This document shows, in pieces, positions 34,309 through 43,431 of a stretch of DNA of 64,000 nucleotides. Made by a program: the position numbers and the translations under genes. The notes beneath the pieces were generated by a model, which did not search any database, had not been told where the DNA came from, and saw only the letters and a list, made by a program, of their open reading frames with translations. Source of the DNA: Marinospirillum insulare DSM 21763 (GTDB lineage: Bacteria > Pseudomonadota > Gammaproteobacteria > Pseudomonadales > Halomonadaceae); assembly GCF_000686905.1 (NCBI RefSeq), contig NZ_JMLW01000001.1, positions 186,001-250,000 on the forward strand. Direction: 5' to 3'. The stretch's first letter is position 1. Each line of letters starts with the position of its first letter.

Positions 34309-36123
34309 TTAGAGAGTCAGTAGGGTATCGCCAACTTGCACGGCATCACCTTCACGCACGGCGATATCTCCAACAGTACCCGCCTCAACAGCACGAATTT
34401 CTGTTTCCATCTTCATGGCTTCCATAATGATCACCACCTGGTTTGCTTCTACATCTTCACCTGGTTTAACTAAGATTTTGAAGATGTTACCTGCTAGGGG
34501 GGCGTCAATGGCTAGACCGGTACTTGTAGCGGGTGTAGCAGGTGCTGCGGCAGGCGCAGGCGCTGTAGCAGAGTCGGTGCTAGCTAGGGCAGTAACATCA
34601 CCGCCTTCAGCTACTTCAACCACATAAGATTGACCATTAACTTTTACAGTATAAACGCCTGAGTCGTTAGCTGGTGTAGCTGCTTTAGGTGCTGGTGCGC
34701 TAGCAGCTTGAGCCGACTCAAGGGTAGGTGCAGGTTCAAAGGCAGAAGCATCGCCACGGTTCTGTAAGAATTTAAGGCCGATTTGAGGAAAGAGAGCGTA
34801 GGTTAGCACGTCGTCAATCTCTTGTTCGCCTTTGGCTAGCTGAATACCTTCTTCTTTTGCCTTAGCTTTTACTTCAGCAGCTAGCTTGTCCATTTCGTCT
34901 TCTAGCTGGTCAGCAGGACGACAAGTAATGGCTTCAGCACCATCTAAAACACGTGCTTGTAACTCAGCATTATAAGGAGCTGGTGCTGCACCATATTCAC
35001 CTTTAAGAATGCCTTGAACTTCTTTAGAAATAGACTTGTAGCGCTCACCCATTAAAACGTTAATAACGGCTTGGGTGCCTACAATTTGTGAAGTAGGCGT
35101 TACTAAAGGAATAAAGCCTAGGTCTTCACGAACACGAGGGATTTCAGCTAATACTTCATCAAACTTATCGGCTGCACCCTGCTCTTTTAGCTGGCTTTCC
35201 ATATTGGTCAGCATGCCACCAGGAACCTGAGCAACTAAGATGCGTGAGTCAGTACCTTTTAAAGAGCCTTCAAACTGTGCATATTTTTTACGCACTTCGC
35301 GGAAGTAAGCAGCTACCTCCTCTAAGGCTAGAAGGTCTAGGCCTGTATCACGCTCAGTACCGGCCAAAGCAGCTACCACTGTTTCAGTTGCTGAGTGACC
35401 ATAGGTCATCGACATAGAAGAAATTGCTGTATCAACACGGTCAATGCCCGCTTCAGCAGCTTTCAGAATAGTCATATCTGATAGGCCAGCGGTAGCATGC
35501 GCTTGCATTTGAATTTCCAGACCCGTTTGTGCTTTTAAGCGACTCACTAGGTCGAAGGCATCGTAGGGCGTTAAAATACCCGCCATATCCTTAATACAAA
35601 TAGAGTCTGCGCCTAGGTCTTCTAGTACCTTGGCATAGTCAACCCACATCTGAGTGGTATGTACTGGGCTGGTAGTATAAGAGAGGGTGCCCTGAGCGTG
35701 TTTACCACAAGCTTTAACAGCTTTAATGGCGCTCTCTAGGTTACGTGGGTCATTCATGGCATCAAAAATACGGAAAACATCAACACCATTGGTTGCAGCA
35801 CGTTCAACAAATTTAGCTACCACATCGTCTGCATAGTGGCGGTAGCCTAAAAGATTCTGACCACGCAAAAGCATTTGTTGGGGTGTTTTAGGCATCACCT
35901 TTTTAAGTTCGCGAATACGCTCCCAAGGGTCTTCACCTAGGTAACGAATACAGGAATCAAAAGTTGCACCTCCCCAGCTTTCTAAAGACCAAAAGCCTAT
36001 TTGGTCTAATTTTTCAGCTATAGGTAACATGTCATCTAAGCGCATCCGTGTGGCAAATAGAGATTGGTGAGCGTCACGGAGGACAACATCGGTTATACCG
36101 AGCTTTTTCTGGGGTGCAGTCAT
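34309..36123 (-). CDS. oadA: Oxaloacetate decarboxylase alpha subunit (biotin protein)
   Basis: OadA moves the carboxyl group of oxaloacetate to biotin. Its 604 aa hold a carboxyltransferase TIM barrel (about 1-300; [16 protein letters not shown] with the metal site, KDMAGILTP, and [10 protein letters not shown]), a PYC-like conserved domain (about 300-450), a proline/alanine-rich linker (about 465-535) and a biotinyl domain with EAMKMETEI, whose Lys carries biotin, near the C-terminus. The linker acts as a swinging arm. It needs BirA, not in this window. Confidence 0.96.
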   Translation of the reverse strand: MTAPQKKLGITDVVLRDAHQSLFATRMRLDDMLPIAEKLDQIGFWSLESWGGATFDSCIRYLGEDPWERIRELKKVMPKTPQQMLLRGQNLLGYRHYADDVVAKFVERAATNGVDVFRIFDAMNDPRNLESAIKAVKACGKHAQGTLSYTTSPVHTTQMWVDYAKVLEDLGADSICIKDMAGILTPYDAFDLVSRLKAQTGLEIQMQAHATAGLSDMTILKAAEAGIDRVDTAISSMSMTYGHSATETVVAALAGTERDTGLDLLALEEVAAYFREVRKKYAQFEGSLKGTDSRILVAQVPGGMLTNMESQLKEQGAADKFDEVLAEIPRVREDLGFIPLVTPTSQIVGTQAVINVLMGERYKSISKEVQGILKGEYGAAPAPYNAELQARVLDGAEAITCRPADQLEDEMDKLAAEVKAKAKEEGIQLAKGEQEIDDVLTYALFPQIGLKFLQNRGDASAFEPAPTLESAQAASAPAPKAATPANDSGVYTVKVNGQSYVVEVAEGGDVTALASTDSATAPAPAAAPATPATSTGLAIDAPLAGNIFKILVKPGEDVEANQVVIIMEAMKMETEIRAVEAGTVGDIAVREGDAVQVGDTLLTL

Positions 36124-36179
36124 GGTGATTACCTGTGTAGTCTAAATTAAATTTTTAAGCGTTAAACAGTTTTGCTGCG

Positions 36180-36428
36180 TTACTTTTGTTGTCGGTGTAA
36201 ATGAATTGCAGCGCTAATAGCAGCGATCAGTTCAGTATTTTTATCCTGAGTTAAGGTGCTAGCAGTAGGTTTGGCTGGCTTAGCTACTGGCTCGGGTTTC
36301 GAAAAATGTAAGATGATTTTCGACATTAAAGTGGTAGCGATTACCAGTAATGTCAGGAAGGTAAAAACAAAACCCATGCCCATAAGCATAAGGTTGAAAC
36401 CTTCTGTCATTAGGTTGGTTGTATGCAT
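36180..36428 (-). CDS. oadG: Oxaloacetate decarboxylase gamma subunit
   Basis: OadG anchors the alpha to the beta subunit. The 82-aa protein has one N-terminal transmembrane helix (NLMLMGMGFVFTFLTLLVIA), a Pro/Lys-rich linker and a C-terminal segment ending AAIHLHRQQK, whose histidines could bind the metal reported in other gamma subunits. It is first in the operon, as usual. A region dense in palindromes lies upstream (36493-36581). Confidence 0.9.
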   Translation of the reverse strand: MHTTNLMTEGFNLMLMGMGFVFTFLTLLVIATTLMSKIILHFSKPEPVAKPAKPTASTLTQDKNTELIAAISAAIHLHRQQK

Positions 36429-36492
36429 AGCACACCCTCGTGTTTTAAAAATGCTCTAATTTTGCAGCCTTAACCTTGCACTAGGTTTTTTT

Positions 36493-36507
36493 TTGTAGCA
36501 ACTACAA
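36493..36507. promoter_or_regulatory. Palindrome 1 in the oadG/dusC intergenic region
   Basis: TTGTAG-CAA-CTACAA is a perfect 6-bp inverted repeat with a 3-bp centre, 65 nt upstream of oadG. The adjoining T/A tract is on the wrong side for a terminator in either direction, so a protein-binding site is more likely. Confidence 0.4.
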
Positions 36508-36529
36508 GAATCACTACATTTAGCGAACA

Positions 36530-36551
36530 TTTTAGCTGAATGTAGCTAAAA
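36530..36551. promoter_or_regulatory. Palindrome 2 in the oadG/dusC intergenic region
   Basis: TTTTAGCT-N6-AGCTAAAA is a perfect 8-bp inverted repeat, 22 bp in all. It interleaves with a second one, CTACATT (36514-36520) and AATGTAG (36539-36545), 18 bp apart. Size and symmetry fit a dimeric helix-turn-helix regulator. Confidence 0.45.
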
Positions 36552-36559
36552 GCCGTGTA

Positions 36560-36581
36560 TTTACTGGAATTGGTCAGTAAA
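36560..36581. promoter_or_regulatory. Palindrome 3 in the oadG/dusC intergenic region
   Basis: TTTACTG-N8-CAGTAAA is a perfect 7-bp inverted repeat, 22 bp in all, 46 nt before dusC and about 130 nt from oadG. The regulator is unknown. Confidence 0.45.
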
Positions 36582-36627
36582 ATGCAGCCTGAAAAAAATT
36601 ACATTTATTTAGCTTTGAGAGCCAAAT

Positions 36628-37614
36628 TTGCAAGAAAAATTACCCGCTTTAGTTGCTGTGGCACCCATGGAAGGCGTTATGGATGCTACAACTCGTGACC
36701 TAATTACTCGTCAAGGGGGTTGGGATTTTTGTGTGACCGAGTTTTTGCGAGTAACAACTGGCCGGCAGCCAGCGCGAGTCTTTCACAGGATTTGTCCAGA
36801 ACTGCGACAAAATGCCCAAACTCCAACTGGAATTCCTGTGCATTTACAACTGTTAGGTAGTGATCCACAATCTTTGGCAGATAATGCCTGCATGGGTGTT
36901 AAAGCAGGTGCTCAAGTAATCGACTTAAACTATGGCTGCCCAGCTAAAATTGTTAACCGCCATTTGGGTGGTGCTAGTATGCTGCGCTACCCAGATCGCC
37001 TTTATGATGCAACCCACGCAGTTGCCCAAGCCTTAAAAACCTTAGATACCCCAGTTACAGCAAAGATGCGTCTTGGGTATGACGATACCGAGTTAACCCT
37101 AGACAATGCCCGAGCTTTAAATGCGGCGGGTATTAGTCAGTTGGTCGTTCATGCCAGAACTAGAGCGCAAGGCTATAAACCACCCGCACATTGGGAGTGG
37201 GTGGCACGGATTGAAGAAGTGGTGGATGTGCCTGTGTTTGCTAATGGAGATATCTGGACAGTGAACGACTATCAGCGTTGTGTTCAAGTTAGCGGTGTGC
37301 AGGATGTAATGCTAGGTCGTTCCTCTATGACAAACCCTTGGCTGGCTAAACAAATAAAACAGCACCTAGCGGGTAAAGAAGTAGAGCAGGTGGATTTTAA
37401 ACGGATGCTTGGCTTCTTATTAGAATGGCTAAAACTCGATGCTTTAGTTTATGAAGAAATTGTACGAGTGATGCGTGTCAAACAATGGCTGGTTATGTTT
37501 CGTTTAAGGTGGGGCGAGGAAGCCCAAATAGTGTTTGATGCCTGCAAGCGGCTAACCAATGAGCGGGATTTAATTAACAATCTAGAAAGCTATATTCAGC
37601 ATACCGTTAGTTAA
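36628..37614 (+). CDS. dusC: tRNA-dihydrouridine synthase C
   Basis: This FMN enzyme of 328 aa makes dihydrouridine 16 in tRNA when it is DusC. It begins VAPMEGVMDATTRDL, then CVTEFLRVTTGRQPARVFHRICPEL, which is closer to DusC than DusA or DusB. The catalytic Cys is in VIDLNYGCPAKIVNRHLGGASML, and RTRAQGYKPPAHWEW and ANGDIWTVNDY are conserved. The start is TTG at 36628 (no closer ATG before the core). It converges with queG, overlapping its 3' end by 8 nt. Confidence 0.92.
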   Translation: MQEKLPALVAVAPMEGVMDATTRDLITRQGGWDFCVTEFLRVTTGRQPARVFHRICPELRQNAQTPTGIPVHLQLLGSDPQSLADNACMGVKAGAQVIDLNYGCPAKIVNRHLGGASMLRYPDRLYDATHAVAQALKTLDTPVTAKMRLGYDDTELTLDNARALNAAGISQLVVHARTRAQGYKPPAHWEWVARIEEVVDVPVFANGDIWTVNDYQRCVQVSGVQDVMLGRSSMTNPWLAKQIKQHLAGKEVEQVDFKRMLGFLLEWLKLDALVYEEIVRVMRVKQWLVMFRLRWGEEAQIVFDACKRLTNERDLINNLESYIQHTVS

Positions 37615-38701
37615 TTTCCTTATGCCTAGCTAAAGCCCAGGCAACATGCTCTTGAACGATAGGGTCAGGGTAATCCTGCTTAGCCGTTAAGGCTTCTATT
37701 ATTGTGTTGCTAGCAGGTGCGTTGCCCAGTGCCACTGCTAGATTGCGTAGCCAACTAATATAACCTGTGCGGCGGATGGGCGAGCCTTGAGTATTCTTTA
37801 AAAAGGTAGCTTCATCCCAGTTAAATAAATCAATTAAGTCACTGCTATCTAACTGGTGGCGTGGGTGAAAATCAGTTTCTTTAGTGGTGGGTGAAAAGCG
37901 TGTCCAAGGACAAACTAATTGACAGTCATCGCAACCATAAATTCGATTTCCCATTAAGGGGCGCAACGCTTCAGGAATACTGCCTTTTAATTCAATGGTT
38001 AAATAGCTAATACAGCGCCGAGCATCTAGCACCCCATCAGCAACAAAAGCCTGAGTAGGGCAAGCAACATGGCAGGCAGTGCAAGCACCGCAATGGTCTT
38101 TAATAAAAGGCTGGTCGGCTGGTAGTGGCAAGCTAACGTAAAGCTCCCCCAAAAAGAACCAGCTGCCCGCTTTAGGAGTAATTAGCATGCAGTTTTTACC
38201 TATCCAGCCCAGTCCGGCTTGTTGGGCAATACCCCGCTCAAGTACCGGTGCTGAGTCAGTAAAGGCACGGCTAGTAAATTCAGGAAAAGCAGCTTTTAAT
38301 TCAGGCGTTGCGGCTATTTTTTGATTAATTTGTTCGGCCAGCTTAGAAAGACGCTTACGAATTAATTTGTGGTAATCACGCCCTAGAGCATAGCGGCTAA
38401 CATAGGCTTTATCAGCGGAACCTAGAATTTTAACGGCTTGAGTTTCTGGCGGTAAATAATCTAAACGTACACTAATAATGGCTTGCGTACCTGCTTCTAA
38501 TAAGCTGGGATCACGGCGCTTATCTAGGTTATTTTCCATCCACTGCATATCACCATGCAAACCTGCTGCTAACCATTTTTCTAAATAAGCTGGGTGTTCA
38601 CCTAAATCGATACCGCTAATGCCACAGGCAGAAAAACCCAGCTCACGGGCTAGGTGTTTAATATCTTTTGCGAGATGATTGAGTAAGGCTTGGGTAGGCA
38701 T
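37607..38701 (-). CDS. queG: Epoxyqueuosine reductase
   Basis: QueG reduces epoxyqueuosine to queuosine in tRNA with a cobalamin cofactor and two 4Fe-4S clusters. The 364-aa protein shows the cluster motifs CGACTACHVACPTQAF and CDDCQLVCPW, and GWIGKNCMLITP upstream. A HEAT-like C-terminal region contains the LRNLAVALGN and VQEHVAWALARH repeats. In E. coli the gene is divergent from nnr; here the dct block separates them. Confidence 0.95.
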   Translation of the reverse strand: MPTQALLNHLAKDIKHLARELGFSACGISGIDLGEHPAYLEKWLAAGLHGDMQWMENNLDKRRDPSLLEAGTQAIISVRLDYLPPETQAVKILGSADKAYVSRYALGRDYHKLIRKRLSKLAEQINQKIAATPELKAAFPEFTSRAFTDSAPVLERGIAQQAGLGWIGKNCMLITPKAGSWFFLGELYVSLPLPADQPFIKDHCGACTACHVACPTQAFVADGVLDARRCISYLTIELKGSIPEALRPLMGNRIYGCDDCQLVCPWTRFSPTTKETDFHPRHQLDSSDLIDLFNWDEATFLKNTQGSPIRRTGYISWLRNLAVALGNAPASNTIIEALTAKQDYPDPIVQEHVAWALARHKEIN

Positions 38702-38803
38702 AGCGAAATTATATACCCAGCAAGCCTACACAGCTAATAAATGCTTAACTGTGCAGGCCTTTTTGGTAAAGCTTTATTTGGCAGAAGCTTTCTTGAACAG
38801 GGC

Positions 38804-40084
38804 TTACATGCCCAATAGGTTAGGTAACCCCATAGAAATGCTTGGTATGTAAGTAACTAGCGCTAAGAAACCTAGCAGTAGCATTAACCAAGGCAAGGCA
38901 GCGCGAATCACTTCAGCTAAAGACATGCCTGTAACGGCAGAGGTGACAAAGAGATTAAGCCCTACGGGTGGTGTTATCAGGCCTATTTCCATATTCACTA
39001 CCATGATAATACCTAGGTGAATAGGGTCGACTCCAAGCTCTACAGCAATAGGGAATAGAATTGGTGCCAAAATTAAAATAATGGCTGAAGGCTCCATAAA
39101 GGCACCCGCTATCAGCAATACGATATTCACTACTAAGAGGAACATCCACGGCTGTAAGCCAGCTTCTAATACCATGGCGGTAATTTGTTGAGGTATTTGC
39201 TCAGTGGTTAAAACGTGAGCAAAAAGCATGGCGTTGGCAATAATAAACATCAGCATAATGCTGAGTTTGGCGGCCTCAAGAACCACCTTGGGTGCTTCTT
39301 TTAAAGTCATGTCTTTGTAAACAAACAAGGCAATAAAGGCTGAATAAACAGCAGCAACAGCAGCGGCTTCGGTAGGGGTGAACATGCCTGAGTAGATACC
39401 ACCCAGAATTATCACCATTAGCAATAAGCCCCAAGCAGCTTTGCGAGCAGCGCTTAACCATTGACGAGGGGTAGCTCTAGGTAAAGCAGGTAGATTCTTT
39501 TTAACGGCTATAGCATAAATAGCGCCCATTAAAACCAACCCAAGTAGCAAACCAGGTACTACCCCGGCCATAAATAGTTTACCTACCGAGGTTTCAGTTG
39601 CTGCGGCATAAACAACCATAACCACCGAAGGTGGAATTAAAATACCTAACGTACCTGCATTAGTGACTATGCCGGCAGCAAAGGGTTGGGGATAACCTGA
39701 ACGCACCATACCTGCTATGGCAATAGAGCCTACAGCAGCTACCGTTGCTGGGCTAGAGCCAGAAAGCGCAGCAAAGAGCATACAAGCCATAACCGCACCT
39801 ATGGCTAGGCCACCACGTATATGCCCAACGCTGGCATTAGCAAAGTCGATTAAGCGCCTTGCAACTCCGCCAGTGGTCATAAAAGAACCTGCTAACAAGA
39901 AGAAAGGAATCGCTAAAAGGGTGTAGTGTTCACTGGTTTCAAACAACTTGATTGCCAGGGAGCGAACCGAGTCTGGGCTGAACAGCATAATGGTAACTGA
40001 GCCAGCCAAACCTAATGAGATAGCGACAGGCACACCAATAAACATGAGTGCAAAGAGCGCCACAAAGAGGAAAAGAATGGTCAT
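38804..40084 (-). CDS. dctM: TRAP transporter large membrane subunit DctM
   Basis: DctM is the large (12-helix) subunit of a TRAP transporter, driving uptake with an ion gradient (Na+ in characterised marine members). The 426-aa protein has the family marks: FVALFALMFIGVPVAISLG at the N-terminus, LLAIPFFLLAGSFM, LSGSSPATVAAVGSIA, NAGTLGILIPPSVVMVVYA, and GLITPPVGLNLFV near the end. It overlaps dctQ by 1 nt. Substrate is inferred as C4-dicarboxylates from dctBD next door. Confidence 0.95.
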   Translation of the reverse strand: MTILFLFVALFALMFIGVPVAISLGLAGSVTIMLFSPDSVRSLAIKLFETSEHYTLLAIPFFLLAGSFMTTGGVARRLIDFANASVGHIRGGLAIGAVMACMLFAALSGSSPATVAAVGSIAIAGMVRSGYPQPFAAGIVTNAGTLGILIPPSVVMVVYAAATETSVGKLFMAGVVPGLLLGLVLMGAIYAIAVKKNLPALPRATPRQWLSAARKAAWGLLLMVIILGGIYSGMFTPTEAAAVAAVYSAFIALFVYKDMTLKEAPKVVLEAAKLSIMLMFIIANAMLFAHVLTTEQIPQQITAMVLEAGLQPWMFLLVVNIVLLIAGAFMEPSAIILILAPILFPIAVELGVDPIHLGIIMVVNMEIGLITPPVGLNLFVTSAVTGMSLAEVIRAALPWLMLLLGFLALVTYIPSISMGLPNLLGM

Positions 40085-40725
40085 TAGTGTTGTTCCTCTT
40101 GTTCACTTAGTTTCATTGCGTCGGCGGCTTCATCTGCCAAGCCTAAACCGATTTGTTGATTGCGGAGAACACGTACTAGAATTTCTGTATAGCGTATAAA
40201 AACCAAAGTGAAGCCGAGTGGCACAATTAAAGTAATGTGCCATTGTTTAATACCAAACTGGCCTAAATCATCGGCGCCAATATTGACCTCAAATAAAGCA
40301 CTCATCCAAGCAAAGCTAGCCACAGTGATTAAACCTGCATAGCTTAGGCTAATAACGCAGGCAACTAAGGCGAAGTACTTTTGAGTTTTATTGGAGGCTA
40401 GCTTTACTAAGGCATCAATACCTATATGCCCACCAACCCTTACACCATAGGAAATACCAAAAAAGAGTAACCAAGCAAACAAAGCTTTGGTTAAGGCGTT
40501 ACTCCAGGTCATGGCTTGAGCCATATCGAGAATAAAATCACCGATAACAAAAAAGAACTCAGAGATACCAGGTGAGCCTTCTTCAAAATAGTCTGCGAGG
40601 CTATAAAAAAAGGTATAAAAGTTATTTAAAATGACATAAACAAAGGTAACTAAGGTCATCGCTGTCAGTAAAAAGACAACAAACCCCTCTTCAAAGCGAT
40701 CCCAAATAAGGCGCAATTTGTTCAT
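40084..40725 (-). CDS. dctQ: TRAP transporter small membrane subunit DctQ
   Basis: DctQ is the four-helix subunit that pairs with DctM. The 213-aa protein is longer than many because of an insert between helices 1 and 2 (DYFEEGSPGISEFFFVIGD). The family motif FFGISYGVRVGGHIGID is seen in the middle. Its stop abuts the dctM start. A stem-loop with a T tract lies between dctP and this gene, probably lowering its expression relative to dctP. Confidence 0.9.
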   Translation of the reverse strand: MNKLRLIWDRFEEGFVVFLLTAMTLVTFVYVILNNFYTFFYSLADYFEEGSPGISEFFFVIGDFILDMAQAMTWSNALTKALFAWLLFFGISYGVRVGGHIGIDALVKLASNKTQKYFALVACVISLSYAGLITVASFAWMSALFEVNIGADDLGQFGIKQWHITLIVPLGFTLVFIRYTEILVRVLRNQQIGLGLADEAADAMKLSEQEEQH

Positions 40726-40782
40726 GTGAAGTCTCCTGAAGAGGATGGCAGAATCTTAAATTGTTGCACGTTAATCTCGCTT

Positions 40783-40819
40783 AAAAAAATACCAGCAAGC
40801 CCTTCTATGGACTTGCTGG
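40783..40819 (-). terminator. Intrinsic terminator-like stem between dctP and dctQ
   Basis: On the minus strand CCAGCAAG pairs perfectly with CTTGCTGG over 8 bp, with a 12-nt loop, followed by TA and seven T. It lies 9 nt after the dctP stop. Partial read-through would give more binding protein than membrane subunits, as needed for TRAP systems. Confidence 0.75.
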
Positions 40820-40827
40820 CACTTACT

Positions 40828-41907
<1,080 letters not shown>

Positions 41908-41910
41908 CTA

Positions 41911-41926
41911 TGCAGTTAGTATGCCT
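41911..41926 (-). promoter_or_regulatory. Candidate sigma54 promoter of dctPQM
   Basis: On the minus strand AGGCATACTAACTGCA fits the -24/-12 pattern: invariant GG and GC are exactly 10 nt apart. Three consensus positions differ from TGGCAC-N5-TTGC, so it is a moderate match. The presence of the sigma54 activator DctD and paired palindromes about 110-165 nt upstream support it. Confidence 0.45.
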
Positions 41927-42033
41927 AAACTCCAAAGCTAAAACTAAAGTCTAATACGGGTCGTTGGGTAGCCTGTATTGCTGTTAATTGGCTGGCTAAT
42001 TTAATTACACTGCTTAGATTTTGCTTTGATTCA

Positions 42034-42048
42034 GGCGGATTTTCGCCA
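42034..42048. promoter_or_regulatory. Candidate DctD binding site, proximal
   Basis: GGCGGATTTTCGCCA, a GGCG...CGCC inverted repeat, lies just after the dctD stop codon. An identical 15-mer stands 31 bp away at 42065, three helical turns, on the same face of DNA. Both lie upstream of the dctP promoter candidate. Confidence 0.55.
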
Positions 42049-42051
42049 AGG

Positions 42052-43431
42052 TTAACCTAGAGTTGGCGGATTTTCGCCAGTTAGTTTTGTACTTAAGCCA
42101 TGTTTACGAAGCTTATCGTGGAGTGTTTTACGCGGTAGCTGTAAGGCTTCTGCTACTTCACGCAGAGAACTATGCTGCTTACTGAGTTCGGCCATCAATA
42201 AGTTTCGTTCAAAGTTTTCTACCTGTTGCGCTAGTGGCTGGTTGCTAACTTGGGTAGTTGGATTGGCTGTTAGTTGGCTAATGGCTAAGTCTAAACCTAA
42301 TACCCAGCGTTCAGCTGCATTTTGAAGTTCACGTATATTCCCCGGCCAATCATGGCTTAAAAGCTGCGCACGTGTCGCTGAATCTAAGTTAAGTTCTTCA
42401 GTTTTATACCTTTGGCTTGCCTGGGTAGCAAAATGCTGGAAAAGCGGCAAGATATCTTCAGGACGTTGGCGTAAGGGTGGTAGGTTAATTTGTGCAACGT
42501 TAAGGCGATAAAATAAATCAGCACGAAAGCGCCCTTCATCTGCGGCAATTAATAAATCTTCTTTGGTGGCAGCAACTATGCGTATATCTAAAGGAATTAG
42601 CTGGTTAGAACCCACTCTTTCTACCACTCTTTCTTGAAGTAAGCGTAATAACTTGACTTGTACGTCTAGGCTCATGCTTTCTATTTCATCTAAAAAAACA
42701 GTGCCACCATTGGCATGTTCAAACTTGCCTATGCGGCGTTTATTGGCGCCGGTAAAGGCACCTGCTTCATGGCCAAAAAGTTCACTCTCAATCACTGACT
42801 CTGCCAAAGCACCGGTATTAATGGCTACAAAGGGTGCATTACTGCGAGACGATAAATCATGCAGTGCTCTGGCAACCACTTCTTTACCGCTACCTGTTTC
42901 ACCAAGAATTAATACATCGGCTTGAATATTGGCTAAAGCTCTGACTTGTTCGCGTAAACGCTCTGCGCTAGCTGAGTGACCTAAGAGTCTTTCACCAAGC
43001 AATTTTTGTTCAGCAAGTGCAGAACGCAGTGCACGGTTTTCTATCACTAAACGCCTGACTTCTAAAGCACGGTGCACACTATCTAACAATAAGTCGTTAG
43101 CAAAGGGTTTTTGTAGAAAATCATAAGCACCTTGCCGCATGGCTTGGACTGCTAGGGGGACATCACCTTGACCAGTAATAAGTAATACGGGTAGTTGTTT
43201 GTCTAGCTGCTGTGCTTGCTCTAAAAGCTCTAAACCGCTGATACCTGGCATACGAATATCTGTCACCAAAACACCTAGCCAATCGGTTGGTAAGGCCGCT
43301 AAAACTCCTTCAGCATTAGCAAAGGCTTGAACTTTTAAACCGGCTAAATCGAAAGTTTGGCTAAGTGCTGTTCGTAAATGACTGTCATCATCTAAGAGCA
43401 CTAGCTGGGTGTCAGGACTAATTTGTATCAT
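42052..43431 (-). CDS. dctD: Sigma54-dependent response regulator DctD
   Basis: This is an NtrC-family activator of 459 aa. A receiver domain (about 8-125; DDDSHLRTA, phospho-Asp in VTDIRMPG, LLITGQG, LQKPF) is followed by an AAA+ domain with Walker A GETGSGKEVVARALH, the sigma54-contacting GAFTGA loop (GAFTGANKRRIGKFEHA), Walker B FLDEIESM and NIRELQNAAERW. A Fis-type helix-turn-helix (LREVAEALQLPRKTLHDKLRKHGL) ends it. It overlaps dctB by 4 nt. Together they should activate dctPQM through the palindromes at 42034-42079. Confidence 0.93.
   Translation of the reverse strand: MIQISPDTQLVLLDDDSHLRTALSQTFDLAGLKVQAFANAEGVLAALPTDWLGVLVTDIRMPGISGLELLEQAQQLDKQLPVLLITGQGDVPLAVQAMRQGAYDFLQKPFANDLLLDSVHRALEVRRLVIENRALRSALAEQKLLGERLLGHSASAERLREQVRALANIQADVLILGETGSGKEVVARALHDLSSRSNAPFVAINTGALAESVIESELFGHEAGAFTGANKRRIGKFEHANGGTVFLDEIESMSLDVQVKLLRLLQERVVERVGSNQLIPLDIRIVAATKEDLLIAADEGRFRADLFYRLNVAQINLPPLRQRPEDILPLFQHFATQASQRYKTEELNLDSATRAQLLSHDWPGNIRELQNAAERWVLGLDLAISQLTANPTTQVSNQPLAQQVENFERNLLMAELSKQHSSLREVAEALQLPRKTLHDKLRKHGLSTKLTGENPPTLG
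42065..42079. promoter_or_regulatory. Candidate DctD binding site, distal, inside the dctD 3' end
   Basis: The same 15-mer, GGCGGATTTTCGCCA, within the last codons of dctD (it encodes part of TGENPP). Conservation of a DNA palindrome inside a gene's tail is best explained by a regulatory role. Confidence 0.55.

Noticed and set aside
36493-36507. TTGTAG/CTACAA with adjoining T tract as a terminator
   Set aside because: The T tract precedes the stem on the plus strand and reads as A on the minus strand after the stem, so it does not fit a terminator for either neighbour.
42653-42925. 90-aa plus-strand ORF opposite dctD
   Set aside because: It is antisense to the conserved AAA+ core, and low-complexity Ser/Pro/Leu content is typical of antisense shadows.
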